This document shows positions 48,260 through 56,840 of a DNA stretch of 64,000 nt, one piece after another. Origin of the DNA: Nitrosomonas sp. (GTDB lineage: Bacteria; Pseudomonadota; Gammaproteobacteria; Burkholderiales; Nitrosomonadaceae). The notes under the pieces are model-generated. The model worked only from the letters and a program-made list of their open reading frames with translations. It made no database searches and was not told the DNA's origin. The translations under genes were made by a program, and so were the position numbers. The DNA is taken from the NCBI RefSeq assembly GCF_019635155.1, contig NZ_JAHBZY010000010.1, positions 49,789-113,788 of the forward strand, given 5' to 3'. The stretch's first letter is position 1, and the number at the start of each line of letters is the position of its first letter.

Positions 48260-49153
48260 ATGGCTTCCAGTATGACATGGCAAGAAACGGCGTCGCGTAT
48301 CAATCAATTCTATAAATTAACCAAACCGCGTGTGGTATCGCTGATAGTTTTTACTGCAGTAATTGGCATGTTTTTAGCGGTTCCCGGAGCAGTACCGTTG
48401 GATACATTAATTTTAGCGACGATTGGCATCGCATTGGTGGCAGGCGCTGCAGCCGCTTTAAATTGTTTGGTTGAACACAAACTGGATGTGGTGATGGCAA
48501 GAACGAAAGGCAGGCCTTTGCCACAAGGAAAAGTCAGTGTTCCTGAAACATTGTTTTTCCTGTCAATCGTTGGTGGTTTGGGATTGTTCATTCTATATTA
48601 CTGGATCAATGAACTGACTATGTGGCTGACCCTCGGGACTTTTGTCGGCTATGCCATCATTTATACCGTGATATTAAAACCATTGACGCCGCAGAATATT
48701 GTGATCGGCGGTGCATCGGGTGCCATGCCACCAGTTTTGGGGTGGACCGCGGTGACTGGAGAAATTTCAAGCGATGCATTATTGCTGTTTTTGATTATTT
48801 TTGCCTGGACGCCTCCCCATTTTTGGGCACTGGCGTTGTATCGCAAAAATGAATACGCATCTATCGGCATGCCGATGCTGCCAGTGACACACGGCGATCA
48901 ATTTACGAAATTGCATGTGCTGTTGTATACATTCATTCTATGTGCCGTCACGATTCTTCCATACGTGACCCAAATGAGCGGTATGATTTATCTGGTAAGC
49001 ACGTTGATATTGAATGGTATTTTCTTATACTATGCCATCGAAATTTACCGCAATTACAGCGATAAACTGGCTCGCGAAGCATTCCGCTACTCGATTTTAT
49101 ATCTGGCATTGCTGTTTGTCGCATTACTGGTTGATCATTACTTTCATTTCTAG
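48260..49153 (+). CDS. ctaB: CtaB/CyoE, protoheme IX farnesyltransferase (heme O synthase)
   Basis: 297 aa UbiA-family prenyltransferase with about nine membrane helices. [19 protein letters not shown], first aspartate motif [23 protein letters not shown] (residues ~73-95), [18 protein letters not shown], and [16 protein letters not shown] are family hallmarks. Makes heme O, the precursor of heme A. The heme A synthase gene (ctaA) expected nearby is not in the cluster. Confidence 0.95.
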   Translation: MASSMTWQETASRINQFYKLTKPRVVSLIVFTAVIGMFLAVPGAVPLDTLILATIGIALVAGAAAALNCLVEHKLDVVMARTKGRPLPQGKVSVPETLFFLSIVGGLGLFILYYWINELTMWLTLGTFVGYAIIYTVILKPLTPQNIVIGGASGAMPPVLGWTAVTGEISSDALLLFLIIFAWTPPHFWALALYRKNEYASIGMPMLPVTHGDQFTKLHVLLYTFILCAVTILPYVTQMSGMIYLVSTLILNGIFLYYAIEIYRNYSDKLAREAFRYSILYLALLFVALLVDHYFHF

Positions 49154-49179
49154 AATTTTCTGATCAATTTACAAAAACT

Positions 49180-49218
49180 GCGGTTGCAGTATTTCCATAG
49201 CGGTGGAACTGCAATCGC
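49180..49218. terminator. Possible bidirectional terminator between convergent ctaB and FAD-oxidase genes
   Basis: GCGGTTGCAGT (49180-49190) pairs with ACTGCAATCGC (49208-49218), 11 bp with one G-T. Flanked by AAAAA on the left and TTTTATATTTTT on the right, as expected for a terminator serving both strands. Confidence 0.7.
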
Positions 49219-49248
49219 TTTTATATTTTTAAGAACAGGCGGTTTGCT

Positions 49249-50625
49249 TCAATTTGGAGCAGGAAACAATTTGCCAGGATTAAGAATATTATTCGGGTCA
49301 AATACCTGTTTAATGGCGCGCATCAGATTGAGCGTTGAAGCATCGATTTCTTTCGTAATGAAAGCGCGCTTTTCACTGCCAATACCATGTTCACCGGATA
49401 AAGTGCCGCGCAGTTTAATCACCAAATTAAACACTTCATCCAAACACCGTTCAGCACGCGCTACTTCGTCAGGATTATCCGGATTGATCAGTAAGTTGAC
49501 GTGAATATTGCCATTGCCTGCATGACCGAAATTGACATTGTGCAGTTGATAGTGATGACTCAATTGTGTCAGTCCAGTCAGAAATTGAGGCAAGGTATCA
49601 ACCGGTACGACGACATCTTCATTAATTTTTTTCGGTGCGATTTCTCGAAGTAATGGAGACAAAGCTTTGCGAGCTTTCCACAGTGCTGGAATGTTGTCGA
49701 CCTCACCCGCAAAAATCAACTCGGAAGATTGACAAGCAGCTAAAATAGCGGCTACCGCTTCTGCTATGTCAAGACTGGAGCCATCCACTTCAATCATTAG
49801 CATGGCATGCGTGTCAGCAGGCAGCATATCGGGATAGCGGCCACGAATTAAATTGAGAGAACCGGCATCCAAAAATTCCAGAGCACTTGGCAATTGCGGC
49901 AGCGTCATGATTCTAACGATCGCTGCGGCACAACTGGAAAGATCACGGTAGTGAGCAGTAATGCCGGTGACAGCATTGGGTAACGCGGTTAATTTCAACG
50001 TGGCTTCCGTGATGACTGCCAGCGTTCCTTCGGAACCGATAAGTAGGCGAGTCAAGTCATAACCGACCACTCCTTTAGTCGTGTAGCAGCCGGTTGTAAT
50101 AATATCTCCAACCCCCGTTACGGCTTTCAAACCTAAAACATGTTCGCGCGTGGTGCCATATTTAACCGCATGCGGACCGCCGGCACTGGCTGCAATATTA
50201 CCACCGACTGTTGAAAACGCAGCGCTTGAAGGATCCGGCGGCCAGAAAAAACCATGCGGCTTGGCCGCATCCTGCACGGATTGATTCAAAACACCCGGTT
50301 GCACCACGATAACGCGGTTTGCAGGATCGATAGCCATGATATGGATCATGCGCTCCAGCGATAGGGCAATGCCGCCGAATTCAGGTAAACAGCCACCTGC
50401 AGTGCCAGTGCCTCTGCCGCGAGGAATTAATGGCACTCGGTATTGGTTGCACAGAAGGATAGTTTGCCGGATCTCATCGGCTGATAAAGGAAACAAGACC
50501 GCATCCGGTGGGAAGATCTTGCGGCTGTTATCGTAGGCATATGCATAGCAATCCACCGGATCAGTATAAAAACGTTCGGGTGGAAATATGCGATCTAAGT
50601 GCGCGCTCAGGTCGGCTGGCAACAT
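49249..50625 (-). CDS. FAD-linked oxidase, GlcD / D-lactate dehydrogenase type
   Basis: 458 aa. FAD-binding type 4 domain: PRGRGTGTAGGCLPEFGGIALSLERM (residues ~70-95), VGGNIAASAGGPHAVKYGTTREHVLGLKAV and GLLIGSEGTLAVITEATLKL-like RLLIGSEGTLAVITEA. The C-terminal FAD-oxidase domain ends with FGHAGNGNIHVNLL and LSGEHGIGSEKR, which carry the metal/substrate histidines. Probably oxidises glycolate or D-lactate (photorespiratory-type salvage in an autotroph); glcE/glcF partners are not adjacent. Confidence 0.87.
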   Translation of the reverse strand: MLPADLSAHLDRIFPPERFYTDPVDCYAYAYDNSRKIFPPDAVLFPLSADEIRQTILLCNQYRVPLIPRGRGTGTAGGCLPEFGGIALSLERMIHIMAIDPANRVIVVQPGVLNQSVQDAAKPHGFFWPPDPSSAAFSTVGGNIAASAGGPHAVKYGTTREHVLGLKAVTGVGDIITTGCYTTKGVVGYDLTRLLIGSEGTLAVITEATLKLTALPNAVTGITAHYRDLSSCAAAIVRIMTLPQLPSALEFLDAGSLNLIRGRYPDMLPADTHAMLMIEVDGSSLDIAEAVAAILAACQSSELIFAGEVDNIPALWKARKALSPLLREIAPKKINEDVVVPVDTLPQFLTGLTQLSHHYQLHNVNFGHAGNGNIHVNLLINPDNPDEVARAERCLDEVFNLVIKLRGTLSGEHGIGSEKRAFITKEIDASTLNLMRAIKQVFDPNNILNPGKLFPAPN

Positions 50626-50643
50626 GGGATAAACCGATGCATC

Positions 50644-51219
50644 TTAATTCATGTATTCGAATACTTTCACAACTTTACGGACACCGGAAGTGGAGCTGGC
50701 GATTTTCGCGGCATTGTCGGCTTCTTCACGCTTAACAATGCCCATTAAGTAAACCACTCCATTTTCCGTCACGATTTTTACGTGATTAATCTGAAATTTC
50801 CGCTCTGCGAGAAAACGCGCTTTTACTTTGGATGTCAGCAATGTGTCATTACTGCGCGAAGCCAGTGTAGTATTTCCGGCTACGGCGATTTCATTGTGAA
50901 TGCGGCGTACATTATCGACGCCCATTACCAATCGCTCAATATTATGTTTGATCTCTTCAGATGGCGCTTCGCCGCTTAACAAAACCACTCGGTTATAACT
51001 GGTTACATTGATATGCACGCTATTACCGAATTGTTGATGAATACGTCGCGAGCTTTTGAGCTCAATACCTTCGTCCTCAATGAAAATGCCACTGGTTCTT
51101 CGATCTTCGGCAATATAAGAATCTGATCCGGAAGCTGTGCTCAGAGTGTACATCGGACAACCTGACAACAATGGCAGACATAGAAAAAGTAACAACCAGT
51201 TCCTATTGAAAGATTTCAT
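50644..51219 (-). CDS. BON-domain outer-membrane lipoprotein (DolP/YraP-like)
   Basis: 191 aa. Lipobox LLSGCPM (Cys ~21), then two BON domains (about residues 45-110 and 120-185): VHINVTSYNRVVLLSGEAPS and VKIVTENGVVYLMGIVKREEADNAA. This is the layout of DolP (YraP), which binds anionic phospholipids and supports outer-membrane integrity. 18 nt upstream of the FAD oxidase on the same strand. Confidence 0.87.
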   Translation of the reverse strand: MKSFNRNWLLLFLCLPLLSGCPMYTLSTASGSDSYIAEDRRTSGIFIEDEGIELKSSRRIHQQFGNSVHINVTSYNRVVLLSGEAPSEEIKHNIERLVMGVDNVRRIHNEIAVAGNTTLASRSNDTLLTSKVKARFLAERKFQINHVKIVTENGVVYLMGIVKREEADNAAKIASSTSGVRKVVKVFEYMN

Positions 51220-51325
51220 TTACTGGGCTCCATAGAATTCGAAATTTCAAGGCCGATAATACAGTAAAATAACGCGATTACGAATAAACAATTGGCGAGA
51301 GCGCCGTCATCGGCGATCAAAATCC

Positions 51326-51835
51326 ATGAGCATAGAAGAAATCAATCCGGCTCAAAGTAAGCAGAAAGGAAGTACCGGTAAGCAAACAAGCACATCGGCT
51401 GTTATCGGCGTGACTGCCGGTGAAGAGCGTTATTTGATTCCGATGACGGAAGTCAATGAAGTCATTGTCATGCCAAAGCTTGCGCATGTTCCGCTGACGC
51501 AATCCTGGTTTCTTGGTTTAGCCAATGTACGCGGTAATCTCTATGGCATTACGGATTTATCGATGTATCTTGGCCATCAATCGATGCCGTTTAATTTGAA
51601 ATCGCGCGTATTACTGGCATTTCCAGGCAATAAAGACTATGGTGGTTTTGCCGTGCATAGCATGCTCGGCATCCGAAAATTGTCCGAGTTTACCCCGGTT
51701 AAATCACCCAAAAAGAAACTATCTGCCGGCATCCTGGCGCACTATCAAGACAGCGAGGGACGAATTTGGAAGGAACTCAGCATATTTGCTTTGATCCGGG
51801 ACGAAAAATTTATGCAGATCGCTCGCAGTGAATAA
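51326..51835 (+). CDS. CheW-domain protein, PilI-like
   Basis: 169 aa. An N-terminal Ser/Thr/Lys linker (about residues 1-25) precedes a single CheW domain: RYLIPMTEVNEVIVMPKLAHVPLTQSWFLGLANVRGNLYGITDLSMYLG. Such stand-alone CheW proteins (PilI) couple chemoreceptor-like PilJ to the ChpA kinase in twitching-motility systems. No other pil/chp genes are in the window. Divergent from the BON lipoprotein. Confidence 0.85.
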   Translation: MSIEEINPAQSKQKGSTGKQTSTSAVIGVTAGEERYLIPMTEVNEVIVMPKLAHVPLTQSWFLGLANVRGNLYGITDLSMYLGHQSMPFNLKSRVLLAFPGNKDYGGFAVHSMLGIRKLSEFTPVKSPKKKLSAGILAHYQDSEGRIWKELSIFALIRDEKFMQIARSE

Positions 51836-51865
51836 GAAATCATTTTTTTATGCACACGACAATAA

Positions 51866-52780
<915 letters not shown>

Positions 52781-52798
52781 TCGATTGGGTGCCGAATT

Positions 52799-53524
52799 TC
52801 ACCAGCGCTTACCCAGTGCTGTCAAAATCCCGCGCAGAATTTGCACTTCCTCTTTCTCCAGCCGCGCCTTTGAAAACAAACGGCGGATACGCTGCATCAG
52901 CAATTTGGGTTTTTCCGGGTCGAGGAAATCACTGGCAATCATCGCTTGCTCAAGATGCGCGTAGAATAATTCCAAATCATTGAAGCTGGCTGGTGACCCA
53001 ATCGGGGTTGCAGGTTCTGCATCTTCTATCAGCGCCATGCGCAACTCATATGCCATGACTTGCACTGCGCTGGCCAGGTTCAACGACGTAAATTCCGGAT
53101 TTGCAGGAATGTGAATGATCATCTGGCATTTGTTTACTTCCGCGGTCGTCAGGCCGGAAGTTTCCGCGCCAAACAGTAAAGCGACCGGGTGATGCCGGGC
53201 ATAACACAATAATTCCCGCGCGCCCTGCCGCGCATCGAAAACATCGTGCGAAAGATCGCGCGGACGCGCTGTAATCGCAGCGACCAGCACAGTGGTGTCC
53301 AATGCTTCATCCAACTCAGAGCATACCTTGACTTTCTCAAGAATGTCACGGGCGCTGACCGCACGGGCATTCGCTTCTTTATCAGGGAAAGATTTTGGAT
53401 TAATCAGATAGAGCGAGCTTAATCCCATCGTTTTCATCGCCCGTGCCGCCGCGCCGATATTGCCGGGGTGCATAGTGTGACTGAGTACGATGCGGATGTA
53501 GTCAAGCGGATTGGAAAGATTCAT
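52799..53524 (-). CDS. trmJ: TrmJ, tRNA (cytidine/uridine-2'-O-)-methyltransferase
   Basis: 241 aa SPOUT methyltransferase acting on tRNA position 32. Begins YIRIVLSHTMHPGNIGAAARAMKTMGLSSLYLINPK (family motif 1 with Asn/Arg), ALLFGAETSGLT (motif 2) and IPANPEFTSLNLASAVQVMAYELR (knot-forming motif 3). C-terminal ~80 residues form the helical extension typical of TrmJ rather than TrmL. Converges with argB; its start lies ~35-50 nt from the IS200-type left hairpin. Confidence 0.95.
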   Translation of the reverse strand: MNLSNPLDYIRIVLSHTMHPGNIGAAARAMKTMGLSSLYLINPKSFPDKEANARAVSARDILEKVKVCSELDEALDTTVLVAAITARPRDLSHDVFDARQGARELLCYARHHPVALLFGAETSGLTTAEVNKCQMIIHIPANPEFTSLNLASAVQVMAYELRMALIEDAEPATPIGSPASFNDLELFYAHLEQAMIASDFLDPEKPKLLMQRIRRLFSKARLEKEEVQILRGILTALGKRW

Positions 53525-53604
53525 TAACGATAGGTAGCAGAAAGGTGAATGCCGATAACTCAGTGAGGTAAGCCCCCGGCTAAGCCGGGGGACTCATGTT
53601 GTGG

Positions 53605-54477
53605 TCAAATAAAGCCGGACACTTTATTAAGTCCTTTTTCAAATTCTATTGGTGTCACATCACCGATCGCCGTATGAATACGCTGAGAATTATAGTAACT
53701 CATATAGGCATGAGTATCGGCAATAGCAGATTCTCTGGTTTGATAACTATTTCCTGTCAGCCATTCACGTTTCAAGCTACTGAAGAAACGCTCGACCGGA
53801 GAATTATCCCAACAATTTTCCTTTCTGCTCATTGAGCAGACCATGCCATGCTGTTTAAGTAACTGCTGATATGCATGGCTGGCATACTGGCCGCCGCGAT
53901 CGGAATGATGAATCAACCCTTCAGGCGGACTACGTAAATTAATTGCCATCAATAATGCCCGGATCACCAGCGATTGCTTCATTTGTTTGTCTATACTCCA
54001 GCCGATCACACGCCGTGAGTACAAATCAATGACTACCGCCAGATATAGCCAGCCCTGTAATGTCCAGATGTAAGTAATATCAGTCGCCCATACTTGATTG
54101 GGGCATCCCGGACTAAACTGCCGATCCAGTATATTGGGTGCTATCGGGCATGAATGCTTGCTGTCTGTGGTCAACACAAACCGGCGCTTACGTTTAACAA
54201 CTAATCCGAGTTTATTCATGAGAAAACGTATTCGATGTCGACCTGCCTGAAAACCTTCCTTGCGTAACTGCTTCATTAAGCGTCGGCTGCCCATGCTTTC
54301 TCTGGATTGGGTAAAGTGCATTTTCATCCGCTGACACAGATGCCAGGTTTGGCTATCGATGAGCTTTGCACCCTTCTTGCGCCAATCATAATAAGCACTG
54401 CTGCTCACGTTCATTACCCTGCAAAGCATAGCTACTGGATAATGATTTCTCCGAGCTTGAATGAAACCATATTTCAC
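53605..54477 (-). CDS. IS3-family transposase OrfB (DDE integrase domain)
   Basis: 290 aa from a GTG that overlaps the orfA stop by 4 nt. Helical HTH_21-like N-terminus (NHYPVAMLCRVMNVSSSAYYDW), then an rve integrase core. The first Asp is in VWATDITYIWT, the second in HSDRGGQYAS, and the Glu in NSPVERFFSSLKREW. It ends YNSQRIHTAIGDVTPIEFE. Normally produced as an OrfAB fusion by -1 frameshifting. All catalytic residues present. Confidence 0.93.
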   Translation of the reverse strand: MKYGFIQARRNHYPVAMLCRVMNVSSSAYYDWRKKGAKLIDSQTWHLCQRMKMHFTQSRESMGSRRLMKQLRKEGFQAGRHRIRFLMNKLGLVVKRKRRFVLTTDSKHSCPIAPNILDRQFSPGCPNQVWATDITYIWTLQGWLYLAVVIDLYSRRVIGWSIDKQMKQSLVIRALLMAINLRSPPEGLIHHSDRGGQYASHAYQQLLKQHGMVCSMSRKENCWDNSPVERFFSSLKREWLTGNSYQTRESAIADTHAYMSYYNSQRIHTAIGDVTPIEFEKGLNKVSGFI

Positions 54478-54764
54478 TTCATTTCTTGCGCAAAGAAGGC
54501 GCTCGCCTTTTTTAGGATTTCTTTCTCCATGCGCAGTGTTTTTACCTCTCTTCTGAGACGTTGCAGTTCTGCACGTTCATCAGCATCCAGACATTTCCCA
54601 TCTCTCTCCTGCGCTTGCTGCTTCACCCACCGTTGCAGATTCTTCTCACTGGTGTCAACTACTTGAGCCGCTTGCACTATGGTGTAGCCGTGCTCTGTAA
54701 CCAGTAATACCGCTTCCTTTTTAAATTGCGCTGAATAGACCCTTCGCTTTTCTGATTCTTTCAT
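54474..54764 (-). CDS. IS3-family transposase OrfA with programmed frameshift site
   Basis: 96 aa. Helix-turn-helix of the HTH_Tnp_1 type (RRVYSAQFKKEAVLLV, then YTIVQAAQVVDTSEKNLQRWVKQ) and a C-terminal leucine zipper (AELQRLRREVKTLRMEKEILKKAS). Near its end, codons CTA AAA AAG contain the heptamer A-AAA-AAG (54513 down to 54507 on this strand). A -1 slip there leads without a stop into the orfB frame, giving the OrfAB transposase. Confidence 0.92.
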   Translation of the reverse strand: MKESEKRRVYSAQFKKEAVLLVTEHGYTIVQAAQVVDTSEKNLQRWVKQQAQERDGKCLDADERAELQRLRREVKTLRMEKEILKKASAFFAQEMK

Positions 54765-54830
54765 CTTTCACCTCGTTAATTAGTCTTCCAACTACCTTAA
54801 CAAGATATCCGCCTCTATTGGACCACAACA

Positions 54831-55121
54831 AAGGAAGCGAATATTGTAGAGGGGTACATTATGCTGGATCACGTGTACATGTGCATCAGTATTTCGCCGA
54901 AATATTCGGTATCGAACGTGATGGGTTACATCAAGGGGAAGAGTGCAATTGCGATAGCGAGGCGCTACGGAGGTCGAGTAAAGAATTTTACGGGTGAGGT
55001 TTTCTGGGCTCGAGGGTATTTTGTTTCTACGGTCGGTCTTGATGAAGGAATAGTCAGGGCCTATATCCGCAACCAAGAGCATGAAGATGAACGCTACGAC
55101 CAAATGAAATTAGATGTTTAG
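54831..55121 (+). pseudogene. Truncated IS200/IS605 TnpA (HUH transposase)
   Basis: Open frame from the IS3 boundary: KEANIVEGYIMLDHVYMCIS, then PKYSVSNVMGYIKGKSAIAIARRYGGR, VFWARGYFVSTVG and the C-terminal DERYDQMKLDV. This matches the last ~95 residues of a ~140-150-aa Y1 transposase. The N-terminal ~45-50 codons are missing, and the HUH motif reads H-V-Y where H-V-H is expected. Doubly inactivated. Confidence 0.88.
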
Positions 55122-55200
55122 CCGCCTTGGACGGCTCATGGTTTAGGACGCCTTTGAGGCGTTCACTCAATAAGCCTCCGGCTTTGCCGGAGGTAATTTA

Positions 55201-55720
55201 ACTACTGGGATGAAACCTATAATGGTAGCGGTTGCGTAACTTGCAGCAATGCGGCTTTAACCGGCGGCGCGGTGACTTGACTGATGGCGTCATCACGGCG
55301 GACAACTGGTTTGTGACCGAGGCACCTGTCGGCAATGGTCCGTATGTCGGCTGGACGCTCGATCCGGTGATTACGTTTCACTGGATACGCCGGTGAATAT
55401 CACCTCCGTGACGTTCCATTTTGACGATTCCAACGGAGCAGGCGGCGTTTATGCGCCGTCAAATGTGAACGCTGGCGATACTAATTTTGCGATTGCCGAT
55501 CCGGTTGGGTCGGCCCCATTCGCTTTCGTAACAGACGGTTTGTCGTTTAGCGGTAATGATCTGGTGGTCTCTATCACTCGAGCGGGCCTTGGGTGTTTCT
55601 TAGCGAAGTGGCATTTAATGCCGCACCGATATTCCGGAGCCTGAAACTTATGCGATGCTGTTAGCAGGTCTTGGCTTTCTTGGATTTGTGGCGTGCCGCA
55701 GAAGAGCAATTGCGGTTTAG
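55201..55720 (+). pseudogene. Remnant of a PEP-CTERM sorted secreted protein
   Basis: No single frame is open, but successive frames read as one protein: NYWDETYNGSGCVTC, then DNWFVTEAPVGNGPYVGWTLDP, then LDTPVNITSVTFHFDDSNG, then WVFLSEVAFNAAP, and finally IPEPETYAMLLAGLG with a hydrophobic stretch and RRR, the PEP-CTERM sorting signal (stop at 55720). At least four frame changes (near 55270, 55380, 55590, 55630) are needed. The 5' end, with the signal peptide, is missing at the IS200 border. Confidence 0.8.
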
Positions 55721-55793
55721 TTGACGGGATTCAACTGCTCAAATGTAATACGGGGGACATTGGCCCCCGTTCTCTTGTTCGAGGCACGAGCGT

Positions 55794-56489
55794 TTACGCA
55801 ATTTCCGCTACCTTGGCGTTTTGCAGCCGGTAGCCGTAACCGTAGATAGTCTGGATATCCCATTCGCTTTGCGGAGTAAACTGAAGTTTGTTACGAAGTC
55901 GGCTGATATGCGTATCAACCGTGCGTGTGTCAATTTCAGCTGCCAATCCCCAAATTTTTTCGAGCAAGTGAATTCTTGATAATAGTTTGTTTTTATTGTG
56001 AAATAGATAGTTGGCAAGCGCGAATTCTTTTTGTGTAAGTCCGATGTTTTTTCCGGAAATATTGATTTCTTGATTGCCGCAGTCGATTGCGTAGGGTCCG
56101 AAATGCAGTACAGAGGATTGTTTTTCGCGGTTGCGGCGTGTGAGTGATTCGATTCTGGCGAGCAATTCAAAGTGCCGGGTTGATTTTACAAAATAGTCAT
56201 CGGCACCCATATGTAAAACATGTACAACATCCGATTCGCTATCGCGTGATGTCACACAAATGATTGGGATATGCCAGCTGTAGTTTCCTCGAATCCATTT
56301 AAGTACTTCTTCCGCTGTACCATCCGGAAGCATCCAATCCAACACAAGCAAGTCGAATTTTTTCTCTTTCAGTGCATCGAGAAACGCGGCAATGGAGCTA
56401 AAAATTTCGTATTCGTACTGCCCATGAGAAAATAATAGTTCATAAATGGCTATTTGAGTTGGTTCGTCTTCAAGTATTCCTAATCGCAT
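55794..56489 (-). CDS. Orphan OmpR/PhoB-type response regulator
   Basis: 231 aa. Receiver domain (residues ~1-118) with acidic pocket LEDEP, phospho-acceptor Asp51 in VLDWMLPDG, Thr in CVTSRD and Lys in YFVKSTRH. C-terminal winged-helix DNA-binding domain (about 128-225): LTQKEFALANYLFHNKNKLLSR, DTRTVDTHISRLRNKL and IYGYGYRL. No histidine kinase gene adjoins it. It converges on the PEP-CTERM remnant. Confidence 0.92.
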   Translation of the reverse strand: MRLGILEDEPTQIAIYELLFSHGQYEYEIFSSIAAFLDALKEKKFDLLVLDWMLPDGTAEEVLKWIRGNYSWHIPIICVTSRDSESDVVHVLHMGADDYFVKSTRHFELLARIESLTRRNREKQSSVLHFGPYAIDCGNQEINISGKNIGLTQKEFALANYLFHNKNKLLSRIHLLEKIWGLAAEIDTRTVDTHISRLRNKLQFTPQSEWDIQTIYGYGYRLQNAKVAEIA

Positions 56490-56835
56490 AGATATCAGTA
56501 TTTATGATGAATAAGTTTAAGAAACATTGCATTGAGTTTTGTGAATAGAAACTATACTAAATTTGATAATCGGGTGATCAATATAATTCTTGAATGGTAT
56601 ATATGCTTTTTAAACGTAATGAACTGATATTTATATGTATATAATCATTGAGTTGTTTTGTAACTGTGTATCGTGCTGAGGATCTTGGGATTCAAGTTGT
56701 TAAATGTGATGCTACTGATTGATTTTTTTCTCTTAATATTCAATGATCGTTATGGCTCACCGTGGATGTGGTTTTTTATTTATTATTAAGGAAATATATG
56801 GCAATAGGCACAGCAAAATGATTCTAAAAGATTAC
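56490..56835. other. 346-nt AT-rich intergenic gap
   Basis: Lies between the response regulator start and the IS481 element. No gene, RNA or strong hairpin recognised. It must contain the regulator's promoter on the minus strand. A 7-codon ATG frame at 56798-56821 with AAGGA upstream is too short to call. Confidence 0.6.
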
Positions 56836-56840
56836 CTAGA

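Larger units (their letters stand above)
53597..54830 (-). mobile_element. IS3-family insertion sequence (~1.23 kb)
   Basis: Imperfect terminal inverted repeats start TGTTGTGGTC at both ends (53597 inward and 54830 inward on the other strand), continuing AAATAAAGCCGGACA versus CAATAGAGGCGGATA. Carries orfA and orfB with an intact DDE domain and a frameshift heptamer. Flanks (TCA left, AAG right) are not a target duplication, and host sequence is missing at the insertion point, so an adjacent deletion or recombination followed insertion. Confidence 0.88.
53573..55193 (+). mobile_element. IS200/IS605-family element remnant, split by an IS3 element
   Basis: The two ends carry matching subterminal hairpins: left CCCCCGGC-TAA-GCCGGGGG (53573-53591) and right CCTCCGGC-TTT-GCCGGAGG (55175-55193), both preceded by TAAGC. 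This is the end structure of single-strand (HUH) transposons. Between them lie the IS3 insertion (53597-54830) and the 3' two-thirds of tnpA (54831-55121). The 5' part of tnpA is gone, so the element is dead. Two more small hairpins occur after tnpA: GCCG/CGGC at 55121-55135 and ACGCC/GGCGT at 55148-55162. Confidence 0.8.

Noticed and set aside
56798-56821. 7-codon ATG frame with AAGGA upstream, before the IS481 element
   Set aside because: Too short to claim; could be the cut start of a lost gene but nothing supports that.
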